DNA from: Cyanobacteria bacterium CYA
Lineage (GTDB): Bacteria; Planctomycetota; Phycisphaerae; Phycisphaerales; UBA1924
Assembly: GCA_008363215.1 (NCBI GenBank)
Contig: RHKP01000019.1
Coordinates: 1-52,895 of the forward strand
DNA length: 52,895 nt
Reading direction: 5' to 3'
The notes under the pieces are model-generated. The model was not told where the DNA came from and searched no databases. It was given only the letters and a program-made list of their open reading frames with translations. The translations under genes and the position numbers were made by a program. Of this stretch, positions 34,006 through 42,810 are shown piece after piece (within the stretch, counting starts at the first letter, position 1; every line of letters begins with the position of its first letter).

Positions 34006-35694
34006 CTACACCTCCCTCGCTCGCTGCCGGATCGTGATCAGATCCTTCATCACTCGTCCCACGTCCGCACCGCCCGCCCCCCCGAACGCATCGTGCAGCG
34101 CGGTATACAGCCGGTACAAGTCTCTGTACACCGCCACGCTCCCTGCTTCCGGCCGGTACACACGCTCCTTCACCCCCGTCATCGCCCGCTGTGCCGCCGG
34201 CACGTCGGCATGCGCCTTGCCCGCCACGGCTCCAAACACCGCCGCTCCCAGCGCACAGGCCTGCCCCGATCGGCTGATCTGCATCGGCCGGTTGCACACG
34301 TCTGCGTAGATCTGCATCACCAGCGGGTTCTTCTCCGCGATTCCGCCGCAGTTGACCACCCGCTCGATGGCAACTCCGTACTCCTCGATCCGCTCGATGA
34401 TCTTCAACGCCCCGAACGCCGTCGCTTCGATCAACGCCCGGTAGATCTCCGCCGGCGTCGTCGCCAGCGTTTCGCCCACCACCAGCCCCGTCAGCAGCGG
34501 ATCGGTCAGCACGTTGCGGTTCCCGTTGTGCCAGTCGAGCGCCACGAGCCCGCTTTCCCCGGCCCTCAACCTGCCCGCCGCATCACTCAGGCGCGCGTGC
34601 ATCTCCTCGCGCCTGCCATACCCGCTCGGCCCGATGCGGTTGACAAACCAATTGAAAATGTCACCCACCGCCGATTGCCCGGCCTCAATCCCCAGCATTC
34701 CCGGGATCACACTCTCCGGCACGATCCCGCTCACGCCTGGAATGTCCGGCATCCCTTCGCTCAGCGGGCCGACCATGCAATCGCACGTGCTGGTGCCCAT
34801 GATCTTCACCAGCGTCCCAGGCCCGATGCCCGATCCCACCGCCCCCAGGTGCGCATCCAGCGCCCCGACCGCCACCGGCACACCTGCCCGCAGTCCCGTC
34901 CGCTCGGCAAACTCGCCCGTCAGCCCGCCGGCCACCCGGTCCGACGCCACCGCCGGGTGCTTGTACCGCTCGCGAAACCGCGAAAAGCCCGGCGAAAGCC
35001 CCTCGAGGAACTCGGCCGAAGGCAGCCCGCCCCACGACGGGTGATACATCGCCTTGTGTCCGGCCGCGCAGATCCCCCGCGCCATCGTCCGCGGATCGCG
35101 ATTCCCTGTGATCAAACCCGGCACGTAATCGCACAGTTCCACCCACGCAAATGCCGCCCTTGCGACGCCTGCATTGTGCCGCTCGCAGTGCAACGCCTTC
35201 GACCAGTACCACTCTGACGAATACGCCCCGCCGCACTTGCTCAGGTACGGCCACCCGCCCTCGCTCGCCCGACGACTGATCTCTGCCGCCTCCGCGTGGG
35301 CCGTATGGTCTTTCCACAGCCGCGCCATCGCGTCGTTCTCGCGCTCAAACTCCGGCAGCGTCGCCAGCGCCCGACCCTGCTCGTCGACCGGCAGGGGTGT
35401 CGATCCCGTCGTGTCCACGCCGATCCCCACCACGCGCTCGGGTGAAAACCGCCGGTCGGCCCGCGCCTGCTCGATCGCCTGGCCCACCGTGCGGACAAAA
35501 CCCTCCTCGTAATCCGCCGGATGCTGCCGCGCCAGGTTCACCTCGCGTGTGTCCAGAATCACTCCGTCCTCGCCGTGGGCATACGTCCACGACGTGCAGG
35601 CAATTTCTTCGCCGCTGTGCACCTCGACCACCAGCGCGCGCACTGAGTTGGTCCCGTAGTCCACGCCGATCGAGAACTTCGCTTCGCCCGCCAT
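34006..35694 (-). CDS. araB: L-ribulokinase
   Basis: 562 aa FGGY-family kinase that phosphorylates L-ribulose at O5 in L-arabinose breakdown; E. coli AraB has 566 aa. The start at 35694 has GGGGAGGA 6 nt upstream. Visible motifs are FSIGVDYGTNSVRALVVEVH (phosphate 1), GIGVDTTGSTPLPVD, LDAHLGAVGSGIGPGTLVKI, MGTSTCDCMVG, GQSAVGDIFNWFV and the C-terminal NCGGIAEKNPLVMQIYADVC (adenosine region). It is divergent from a furanose ABC transporter. Isomerase (araA) and epimerase (araD) are not in the window. Confidence 0.92.
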   Translation of the reverse strand: MAGEAKFSIGVDYGTNSVRALVVEVHSGEEIACTSWTYAHGEDGVILDTREVNLARQHPADYEEGFVRTVGQAIEQARADRRFSPERVVGIGVDTTGSTPLPVDEQGRALATLPEFERENDAMARLWKDHTAHAEAAEISRRASEGGWPYLSKCGGAYSSEWYWSKALHCERHNAGVARAAFAWVELCDYVPGLITGNRDPRTMARGICAAGHKAMYHPSWGGLPSAEFLEGLSPGFSRFRERYKHPAVASDRVAGGLTGEFAERTGLRAGVPVAVGALDAHLGAVGSGIGPGTLVKIMGTSTCDCMVGPLSEGMPDIPGVSGIVPESVIPGMLGIEAGQSAVGDIFNWFVNRIGPSGYGRREEMHARLSDAAGRLRAGESGLVALDWHNGNRNVLTDPLLTGLVVGETLATTPAEIYRALIEATAFGALKIIERIEEYGVAIERVVNCGGIAEKNPLVMQIYADVCNRPMQISRSGQACALGAAVFGAVAGKAHADVPAAQRAMTGVKERVYRPEAGSVAVYRDLYRLYTALHDAFGGAGGADVGRVMKDLITIRQRAREV

Positions 35695-35828
35695 TGCCGT
35701 CCTCCCCGTGCCTCTGGCCTGCCTTTGGTTCGGTGCTCGGACGCACCCGATGCCGTCCCGTGCTTCCGGTTCCCTCTCCCCCTTCTCTGGGATACGGTAC
35801 CCTACCACGCTCACACGGAGGGACTCAC
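35695..35828. promoter_or_regulatory. Divergent promoter region between araB and ytfQ
   Basis: 134 bp must hold both promoters. GGGATACGGTACCC (35789-35802) is an imperfect dyad near the middle and could be a shared operator. I see no strong -35/-10 pair. GGAGGG at 35818-35823 is the ytfQ ribosome site. Confidence 0.35.
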
Positions 35829-36827
35829 ATGCACCGCACCTCTCGCCTCGTCACACGCCTGAGCGCCATCGTCTTGGCCGCGATCCTCGCCGCCTGCAAC
35901 AACAACTCCGGCTCGACCGACGAAAGCGCCAATCCCGCGCCCAAGCCCGCACCCGGGGCCGCACTCAAGGTCGGCTTCTCCCAGATCGGCGCCGAGTCCG
36001 ACTGGCGCAAGGCCAACTCTGAGTCCATCAAGTCCGAGGCCGCCGCACGCGGGGTCAACCTGGTCTTCTCCGACGCCCAGCAGAAGCAGGAGAACCAGAT
36101 CAAGGCCCTGCGCACCTTCATCGTGCAGGACGTGGATGTCATCGTCTTTGCACCCGTGATCAAGACCGGCTGGGAGCCCGTGCTCCGGGAGATCAAGGAC
36201 GCGGGCATCCCCGTCATCCTCACCGATCGCCGCGTAGAGAACGAGGATCTCTACACCACCTTCATCGGTGCCGACTTCATCGAAGAAGGACGCCGTGCCG
36301 CGCGATTCCTCGCCGACGCCACCTCCGGCAATGCCGTCATCGTCGAACTTGAAGGCACCCCCGGCGCCGATCCGGCCATCGACCGCAAGAACGGCTTTGC
36401 CGAAGTTCTCGCCGGGTATCCCGGCATGAAGATCATCAAGAGCCAGTCCGGCGAGTTCACACGCGCCAAGGGGCGAGAAGTCATGGAGACCTTCCTCAAG
36501 AGCCCCGAAGGCCCCTCCATCACCGCCCTCTACGCCCACAACGATGACATGGCATTGGGCGCCATCCAGGCGATCGAAGAAGCCGGCCGCAAGCCCGGCG
36601 AAGACATCATCATCGTTTCGGTCGACGGCATCCGCGCCGCCTTCGAGGCCATGGTCGAAGGCAAACTCAACTGCACCGTCGAGTGCAACCCCCTCCTCGG
36701 GCCCATCCTCTTCGACACCATCGAAAAGGTCGTCGCCGGGCAGGAAGTCCCCAAGTGGATCGCCACCGAAGAGGGCGTCTTTACCCGCCAGACCGCCGCC
36801 GAGGATATCAAGACCCGCAAGTACTAG
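35829..36827 (+). CDS. ytfQ: Furanose ABC transporter substrate-binding lipoprotein, YtfQ-like
   Basis: 332 aa periplasmic sugar-binding protein. A lipoprotein signal (LSAIVLAAILAACNNNSG) precedes a Peripla_BP_4 fold: KVGFSQIGAESDWRKANSES, QVRALRTFI-like hinge IKALRTFIVQDVDVIVFAPV, GIPVILTDRRVENED and TALYAHNDDMALGAIQAIEE. The SQIGAESDWR opening is characteristic of YtfQ, which in E. coli binds galactofuranose. Beside ribulokinase the ligand could instead be L-arabinofuranose; the sequence does not decide this. GGAGGG precedes the ATG. Confidence 0.85.
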   Translation: MHRTSRLVTRLSAIVLAAILAACNNNSGSTDESANPAPKPAPGAALKVGFSQIGAESDWRKANSESIKSEAAARGVNLVFSDAQQKQENQIKALRTFIVQDVDVIVFAPVIKTGWEPVLREIKDAGIPVILTDRRVENEDLYTTFIGADFIEEGRRAARFLADATSGNAVIVELEGTPGADPAIDRKNGFAEVLAGYPGMKIIKSQSGEFTRAKGREVMETFLKSPEGPSITALYAHNDDMALGAIQAIEEAGRKPGEDIIIVSVDGIRAAFEAMVEGKLNCTVECNPLLGPILFDTIEKVVAGQEVPKWIATEEGVFTRQTAAEDIKTRKY

Positions 36828-36833
36828 GCGCCA

Positions 36834-36858
36834 TGGTGGCACGGGCGTCTCGCCCGTG
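36834..36858. repeat. Intergenic hairpin repeat, copy 1
   Basis: TGGTGGCACGGGCGTCTCG continues into CCCGTG. CACGGGCG (36840-36847) and CGCCCGTG (36851-36858) form a perfect 8-bp stem with a 3-nt loop. A second copy at 39512-39536 keeps the flank and the stem with paired base changes. Confidence 0.7.
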
Positions 36859-36957
36859 TGCGACACACGACGTCTCAATGAGCCCCGACTCTCAGGGATG
36901 GACTCTCCAACCTGCGCAACACCGCTGCACCTTCACGGGTGCGGCTCGTCGAGTCCC

Positions 36958-38484
36958 ATGCACGAAACGCCCGCCGAAACCGCGTGTCCTTCCCCCGCAC
37001 TGCTGCAGGCGCGCGGCGTCTCCAGGCGTTTCGGCCCCGTCCACGCCCTCTCCTCGGTCGACTTCACCCTCCGCGCCTCCGAGATCCACGCCCTCATGGG
37101 CGAAAACGGCGCCGGCAAGAGCACGCTCATCAAGTGCCTCACCGGCGTCCACAGCCTCGACGCGGGCGACCTGCGCCTGCAAGGCCGCCCCATCGCACCC
37201 GCCTCTCCGCGCGACGCCGAGGCCGTCGGCATCGCCACCGTCTTCCAGGAAGTCAATCTCATCCCCCACCTGTCCATCGCCGACAACATCTGCCTCGGAC
37301 GCGAGCCCACACAGTTTGGCCGCATCCGCTGGCGGGCCGTGCGCCAGCGTGCCCGCGCCGCGCTGCAACGCCTCGGGCTTGCGATCGACGTCCGCCGCGA
37401 ACTCAACTCCTGCTCGATTGCGGTCCAGCAACTCGTCGCCATTGCCCGCGCCCTCGACATCGACGCGAAGGTGCTCATCCTCGACGAGCCGACCTCCAGC
37501 CTCGACCGCTCCGAGGTCGCCAATCTCTTCAGCGTCATGCGCCGCCTCCGAGACCAGGGCCTGGGCATCATCTTCGTCACGCACTTCCTCGACCAGGTCT
37601 ACGCCGTTGCAGACCGCATCACCGTCCTGCGCGACGGGCGCTTCGTGGCCGAACATGCCGCCGCCGACCTGCCGCGACAGAAACTCGTCGGGTTGATGGT
37701 CGGGCGCGAACTTGACCTCGCCGCCGCCGCCGGGCCCGCCGGGCCCGCCACTGAGTCGGCAACTGTTCCCCTTCTTGAAGCCAGATCCCTCGCCCGGCGC
37801 GGGTGCGTCGAGCACGCCGACATAACCATCTCTCCCGGGCAGACCGTCAGCCTCGCCGGGTTGCTCGGCTCCGGGCGCACTGAGTCCGCCCGCCTGCTCT
37901 TCGGTGCCGACCGCTTCGACCGCGGACAACTGCTCATCGATGCCCGTCCCGTCCGTTTTCGCGCCCCGCGCCACGCCATCCGGCGTCGCATCGCGCTCAC
38001 TCCTGAAAACCGCAAGGACCACGGCATCATCCCCTCGCTCTCCGTGCGTGAGAACATCGAACTGGCCCTCCGCGCCCGAGGCCGCGCCCGCCTCTCCCGC
38101 GCTCAGGCCCGCCAACTTGCCGAGCGCTTCATCAGGGCTCTGAACATCAAGACCCCCGGGCCGGACACGCCCGTTTCCAGCCTGTCCGGCGGCAACCAGC
38201 AGAAGGTTCTCCTTGCCCGCTGGCTGGCCACCGAGCCGCGCCTGCTGATCCTCGATGAGCCCACCCGCGGCATCGACGTGGCCGCCAAGGCCGAAATCAT
38301 CCGCGAAATCGACCACCTCCGCCGCGAGGGCATGGCCATCCTCTTCATCAGTTCCGAACTCGAAGAAGTCGTCCGCGTCTCGCAGCGCGTCGTTGTCCTG
38401 CGCGACCGACGCACTGTGGCCCAACTCTCCGGAGCGCAGATCACCGAGCAGGCTGTGCTCGGCGCCATCGCGGGCAGCGCATGA
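36958..38484 (+). CDS. ytfR: Sugar ABC transporter ATP-binding protein, YtfR-like (two NBDs)
   Basis: 508 aa with two ABC domains. NBD1: Walker A GENGAGKSTLIKCLTGVHSL, Q-loop ATVFQEVNLIPHLSI, Walker B VLILDEPTSSLD and H-loop VTHFLD. The NBD1 signature is degenerate (SIAVQQLVAIARA). NBD2: Walker A-like LAGLLGSGRTESARLLFGAD, signature LSGGNQQKVLLARWLA and Walker B LLILDEPTRGID. The ATG at 36958 has no strong ribosome site. It lies 130 bp after ytfQ across the hairpin repeat and overlaps ytfT by 4 nt. Confidence 0.88.
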   Translation: MHETPAETACPSPALLQARGVSRRFGPVHALSSVDFTLRASEIHALMGENGAGKSTLIKCLTGVHSLDAGDLRLQGRPIAPASPRDAEAVGIATVFQEVNLIPHLSIADNICLGREPTQFGRIRWRAVRQRARAALQRLGLAIDVRRELNSCSIAVQQLVAIARALDIDAKVLILDEPTSSLDRSEVANLFSVMRRLRDQGLGIIFVTHFLDQVYAVADRITVLRDGRFVAEHAAADLPRQKLVGLMVGRELDLAAAAGPAGPATESATVPLLEARSLARRGCVEHADITISPGQTVSLAGLLGSGRTESARLLFGADRFDRGQLLIDARPVRFRAPRHAIRRRIALTPENRKDHGIIPSLSVRENIELALRARGRARLSRAQARQLAERFIRALNIKTPGPDTPVSSLSGGNQQKVLLARWLATEPRLLILDEPTRGIDVAAKAEIIREIDHLRREGMAILFISSELEEVVRVSQRVVVLRDRRTVAQLSGAQITEQAVLGAIAGSA

Positions 38485-39497
38485 TGCGACGCCTCCGCCT
38501 CATCTTCTCGCCTCTCGCCGCCGTCAAGTGGGCCCTGCTCGCTCTGGCCCTCCTTCTCCTGTTTAACCTTTTCTTCACGCCCGGTTTCTTCGACGTGGAG
38601 GTGCGCGACGGGCGTCTCTACGGCACGCTTGTTGACGTCCTCAACCACGGCTCCAAGGTCGCCATCGTCGCCGTCGGCATGACCCTCGTCATCGCCACCG
38701 CCGGCATCGATCTCTCGGTCGGCGCCGTTGTCGCCATCGCCGGCGCCGTCGCCGCCACGCTCATCGCCGATCACGCCGCGCCCTGGTACCTGGCCGTTGC
38801 GTTCGCCCTGCTCATCTCCGCCTGTTTCGGACTGTGGAACGGCGCGCTCGTCGTCGCTCTCCGCCTCCAACCCATCGTCGCCACTCTCATCCTCATGGTC
38901 GCCGGACGCGGCGTCGCACAACTCATCACCGGCGGCGTCATCACCACCTATCAGGACCCGCGAATGACCTGGTTCGGCAACGGCTCGCTGTTCGGCCTGC
39001 CCGTCCCTGTCAGCCTGCTCGCCCTCGTCGCGCTCGTCTGCGCCCTTGCCACGCGCCGCACGTCCCTGGGGCTCTTCATCGAATCCGTCGGCGACAACCA
39101 GCCCGCCTCCCGGCTCGCCGGCGTCCCCGACCGCGCCGTCCGTCTCTTCGTCTATGCCTTCAGCGGGCTGTGCGCCGGCATCGCCGGTATCATCGAGTGT
39201 TCCTACATCAAGGCCGCCGACGCCAACAACGCCGGGCAACTCCTCGAACTCGACGCCATCCTTGCCGTCGTCATCGGCGGCACCTCGCTCATGGGCGGAC
39301 GCTTTCTGCTCGTCGGCTCGATCATCGGCGCCCTGCTCATGCAGACCCTCACCAAGACACTCTACATGCAGGACGTCTCGGCCGACATCGCCCCCGCGCC
39401 CAAGGCCGCCGTCGTCATCCTCGTCTGCCTCCTCCAGTCCCCCGTGGTCCGCGAGCGACTCGCCCGCGTGCGCCAGTTGCGCAAGGGGGCCGCATGA
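38481..39497 (+). CDS. ytfT: Sugar ABC transporter permease, YtfT-like
   Basis: 338 aa multi-pass protein of the BPD_transp_2 family. Diagnostic segments are VAIVAVGMTLVIATAGIDLS (the GIDLSVG motif), LQPIVATLILMVAGRGVAQL, FIESVGDNQPASRLAGVPDR and ELDAILAVVIGGTSLMGGRF. ATG overlaps the ytfR stop (ATGA). Operon order Q-R-T-YjfF matches E. coli. Confidence 0.88.
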   Translation: MMRRLRLIFSPLAAVKWALLALALLLLFNLFFTPGFFDVEVRDGRLYGTLVDVLNHGSKVAIVAVGMTLVIATAGIDLSVGAVVAIAGAVAATLIADHAAPWYLAVAFALLISACFGLWNGALVVALRLQPIVATLILMVAGRGVAQLITGGVITTYQDPRMTWFGNGSLFGLPVPVSLLALVALVCALATRRTSLGLFIESVGDNQPASRLAGVPDRAVRLFVYAFSGLCAGIAGIIECSYIKAADANNAGQLLELDAILAVVIGGTSLMGGRFLLVGSIIGALLMQTLTKTLYMQDVSADIAPAPKAAVVILVCLLQSPVVRERLARVRQLRKGAA

Positions 39498-39511
39498 AAC
39501 ATCTCACTCTC

Positions 39512-39536
39512 TGGTGGCCCGGGCGTCCCGCCCGGG
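39512..39536. repeat. Intergenic hairpin repeat, copy 2
   Basis: TGGTGGCCCGGGCGTCCCG continues into CCCGGG. The stem is CCCGGGCG (39518-39525) with CGCCCGGG (39529-39536). Compared with copy 1, the A-T pair is replaced by C-G on both sides, so pairing is kept. Confidence 0.7.
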
Positions 39537-39555
39537 TTCGCGGCAAGGAGGTTGC

Positions 39556-40563
39556 GTGAAACTGCCCATCGCCCGCCGCGACATCCCGCTGCTCGCCACC
39601 GCTGCCGTCCTCGTCGCCGTCTACGCCTTCGGCGCCTTTCGATACGACCACTTCGCCTCCTGGGCCGTTGCGCGGAACCTCCTGGTCGACAACGCCTTCC
39701 TCGGCATTGCCGCCGTCGGCGCCACCTTCGTCATCCTCTCCGGCGGCATCGACCTGTCCGTCGGTTCGGTCATGGCTTTCACCAGCATCCTTCTTGCAGT
39801 CCTCATCGAAAAAGCCGGGCTCCATCCCCTCGTCGCCTTCGCCATCGCCCTGATCGTCGGCACGCTCTTCGGCTCGGTGCAGGGCCTGCTCATCCGCATC
39901 TTCCGGCTCCCGCCCTTCCTGATCACGCTCGCCGGGCTCTTCTTCATGCGCGGCATGGCCTTCGTCATCCATCCGCAATCCGTCGGCGTCAACCACGACT
40001 TCGTCGCCACCACGCTCAACCACACCCTCTCGCTTCACTTCGACCTCGGACGCCGCAGCATCACCATCCCCGTCACAGTCTGGATCTTCCTGCTCACCTT
40101 CCTGGCCGCCTGGTTCGTGCTGCGACATACCCGCTTCGGACGCACCGTCTACGCCATCGGCGACGACGACCACGCCGCCGCCCTCATGGGCCTGCCCGTC
40201 GCGCGCACGACCGTCCAGATCTACGCCGTCTCCGGCTTCCTCTCCGCGTTGGCCGGCGTGGTGTTCATGCTTTACAAGCAATCCGGCGATCCCGCCGCCG
40301 CCAAGGCCCTCGAACTCGACGCCATCGCCGCCGTCGTCATCGGTGGTACGCTGCTCACCGGCGGCATCGGCTCGGTGATCGGCACCTTCCTCGGCGTTCT
40401 CATCCTCGGACTCATCCAGACGCTGATCGTCTTCCAAGGCAACCTGTCCAGTTGGTGGACCAGCATCGTCGCCGGCATGCTCGTCCTGCTCTTCCTCGCC
40501 CTGCAGCGCGCGCTCGACATACTGGCCGGCTCGGCCCTGCGATCCCCCGAACCCTCACCCTGA
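39556..40563 (+). CDS. yjfF: Sugar ABC transporter permease, YjfF-like
   Basis: 335 aa multi-pass permease. The GTG start at 39556 follows AAGGAGG at 39545-39551. Motifs: AFLGIAAVGATFVILSGGID, FRLPPFLITLAGLFFMRGMA, GDDDHAAALMGLPVARTTVQ and ELDAIAAVVIGGTLLTGGIG. It pairs with YtfT to form the membrane channel of the furanose importer. It lies 58 bp after ytfT, the gap containing hairpin copy 2. Confidence 0.88.
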   Translation: MKLPIARRDIPLLATAAVLVAVYAFGAFRYDHFASWAVARNLLVDNAFLGIAAVGATFVILSGGIDLSVGSVMAFTSILLAVLIEKAGLHPLVAFAIALIVGTLFGSVQGLLIRIFRLPPFLITLAGLFFMRGMAFVIHPQSVGVNHDFVATTLNHTLSLHFDLGRRSITIPVTVWIFLLTFLAAWFVLRHTRFGRTVYAIGDDDHAAALMGLPVARTTVQIYAVSGFLSALAGVVFMLYKQSGDPAAAKALELDAIAAVVIGGTLLTGGIGSVIGTFLGVLILGLIQTLIVFQGNLSSWWTSIVAGMLVLLFLALQRALDILAGSALRSPEPSP

Positions 40564-40917
40564 ACCGCCCTCGCCTCGCCTCACTCCTGCGCGCCGCAGC
40601 GAGGGGGCAAGCGCGCGACACTCAGCGTGCGCGTGCCCGCGGCCACTGGGGAGCCGGGTTGACTGCAAACCCCTCGTTCTTGAGTGGGAGAATCTTCCAG
40701 ACAAGCGGACAAGCGACTCTTCTTTGGCATTCAGGTTGCATAGAGTCTGCCCGAACGCTCTGGAAGTGAACGAACAAGTCCAACAGACTGGGACCGATCG
40801 GCTTCTCGAGGCGGGTGACAGGGTCTGTTGAGAAGCAATGCCTTGTGCGGATTCTCAGAAATGGGGATGCGAGGGCGCACGACGATCGGTCCAGGAACCG
40901 GTTGATCGGGGGAAACG
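40564..40917. other. Intergenic region before resB, no supported gene
   Basis: 354 bp separating the sugar transporter operon from the cytochrome maturation genes. I see no protein-coding frame with a domain, no tRNA and no clear terminator. A TTGACT at about 40657 lacks a convincing -10 partner. Confidence 0.35.
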
Positions 40918-42810
40918 ATGAAAGCGCATCGATCGTGGCACAGCACTCCATTCGGGCGCGTGGCTCGGTTTCTCGGCGGGCTGAGGCTGGCGATTCCGGT
41001 ACTGGTGCTCACGGCGATCGCACTGGCGTGGGGAACATACCTGGATTCGTCGTACGGCGCCTCGGTGGCCATGCGCAAGGTGTACGGGTCGACGTGGTTC
41101 ATGGCGCTGATGGCGCTGGTGTGCGTGTCGCTGGTGTTTGCGGTGGTGACGCGGTTTCCCTGGCAACGCCGGCACGTCGGCTTTATCACGGTGCATGCCA
41201 GCCTGATCGCTCTGATCGTCGCGGGCTTCTGGTCGCTCTTCGGACGCGAGGAAGGGCGCGTGATGCTCACCGAGGGTGAGCAGACGGCCGCCATGGAAAC
41301 CACCGAGCAGCGGCTCGAACTGATCGAGATGATCAACGGCGTGCCGACGGTGGTGGCGGCGGCGCCGGCGGAGACGATCTCCCGGCGCGTGCGGCTTGAC
41401 AACGTCGTGGTCGAAGTGACGGGGCGGTGGGGGAATATTGCCGAAGAGCAGTACGTGGCCGACGACGGGCCCGAGCCGCTCCGGGCGATTCAATTGATTC
41501 CCGCGCCCGGGGCTCGCGCGCCGATGTGGATTGCGCAGGCCTCACGCAGCGGCGGGCCGGCGCCGATCGGCGGCATTTCGCTGCGTCTGCTGGGTCCGGA
41601 CGAAACCTGGACTCCTCCGCCCGGTGCGGGCGATGAGCGCGGCAGGTACTTCTTCATCCGCGAGGGACAACGGTACGAACTGGGCGAAGTGGGCTCAGAG
41701 GCCTTTCCCGGATGGCGAGTTGAAAACGTCAAACGCTTCAAGTCAGCCACCGTCGGGCAAGGAGGGCTGACCGAGGGCGATGGTGACAACCCCGCGGTGG
41801 ACGTCACGATTGCCGACGGGAAGGGAACGGTCGAGCGTCACATGGCCTTCGAGAAGTTCCCTGACATGGTGCTGCCGGGCAGGCGGCTGTCAGGCGACGC
41901 GGTATCGGGGGCGCACCTGGCCGCGGGGGGGAACGCCGGGCAGTCGCTGGTCGTGCACGGTCCGCTGGACGCGATCAAGGTGACCTATTACGGGGCGGAC
42001 GGGACGGTTCAGGAAGTCTCGCAACAGGGGCCGTTGCCTTGGAAGTTCGAGATCGCCGGGCGTGAAATGGAGATCGTCAGCCAGGTGGGTCGGGCGCGGA
42101 TGGCGCGTCGGCTGGTCGAGGCGCCTCCGGCCGACGAGTTTCGACCGGCGCTGCTGATCAAACTGGCGGGAGTCGAAGGGGACTCGCGGCCACTGGTGTG
42201 GAAGTCCACCATGCCGCTGATCGAGCAGGGTCGCACGCGGATGCTGCGGTACGGCCCGCGAATCGTGCAACTGCCCTTCAGCGTACACCTGAAGGACTTC
42301 CGGAAGATGGACTACCCGGGGACGGAAATGGCGATGGCGTACGAGTCGGACGTGCGCATCGCAGTGCCGGGTGTGGCGGACCAGGATCTGACCATCTTCA
42401 TGAACAACCCGTATGAGCATGGGCCCTGGAGGGTGTACCAGTCGGGCTTCATCGGTGAGGACGTGTCGATCTTCAGCGTGATGAAGGATCCGGGGCTGAC
42501 GTTGACGTACATCTCGTGTACGACGCTGTGCATCGGGATTCTGGTGACGTTCTACGGACGTGCATTCAGTGCGGGGCATCCGGGGATTGCGATGCCCTTT
42601 GCCAAGAAGGAGCAAGGACATGCCTCGTCTGTTTCTGTGGCTGAGTCTGTTGGTCGTGGTGCTGGCCGGTCCGGCGCGGGCGCAAAGCGGGGACTGGAAG
42701 GAGCAGATGGCGGCGATCCCGGTGCAGTCCGGCGGGCGGGTGATGCCGCTGGACACGTACGCGCGGCATCTGGCGGTGCAGTTGACGGGACGGTCGAAGT
42801 GGGCGGCTGA
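40918..42810 (+). CDS. resB: Cytochrome c biogenesis protein ResB (CcsB-type)
   Basis: Membrane component of system II cytochrome c maturation, which delivers reduced apocytochrome and heme together with CcsA. TM segments: LGGLRLAIPVLVLTAIALAW, WFMALMALVCVSLVFAVVTR and VGFITVHASLIALIVAGFWS, followed by a large extracytoplasmic domain and a last TM near LTYISCTTLCIGILVTFYGR. Homology-like sequence ends near 42610 (about residue 565). The remaining 60-odd residues are only the alternate frame of ccsA, giving a 191-nt out-of-frame overlap. The true end may have been lost by mutation. Confidence 0.85.
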   Translation: MKAHRSWHSTPFGRVARFLGGLRLAIPVLVLTAIALAWGTYLDSSYGASVAMRKVYGSTWFMALMALVCVSLVFAVVTRFPWQRRHVGFITVHASLIALIVAGFWSLFGREEGRVMLTEGEQTAAMETTEQRLELIEMINGVPTVVAAAPAETISRRVRLDNVVVEVTGRWGNIAEEQYVADDGPEPLRAIQLIPAPGARAPMWIAQASRSGGPAPIGGISLRLLGPDETWTPPPGAGDERGRYFFIREGQRYELGEVGSEAFPGWRVENVKRFKSATVGQGGLTEGDGDNPAVDVTIADGKGTVERHMAFEKFPDMVLPGRRLSGDAVSGAHLAAGGNAGQSLVVHGPLDAIKVTYYGADGTVQEVSQQGPLPWKFEIAGREMEIVSQVGRARMARRLVEAPPADEFRPALLIKLAGVEGDSRPLVWKSTMPLIEQGRTRMLRYGPRIVQLPFSVHLKDFRKMDYPGTEMAMAYESDVRIAVPGVADQDLTIFMNNPYEHGPWRVYQSGFIGEDVSIFSVMKDPGLTLTYISCTTLCIGILVTFYGRAFSAGHPGIAMPFAKKEQGHASSVSVAESVGRGAGRSGAGAKRGLEGADGGDPGAVRRAGDAAGHVRAASGGAVDGTVEVGG

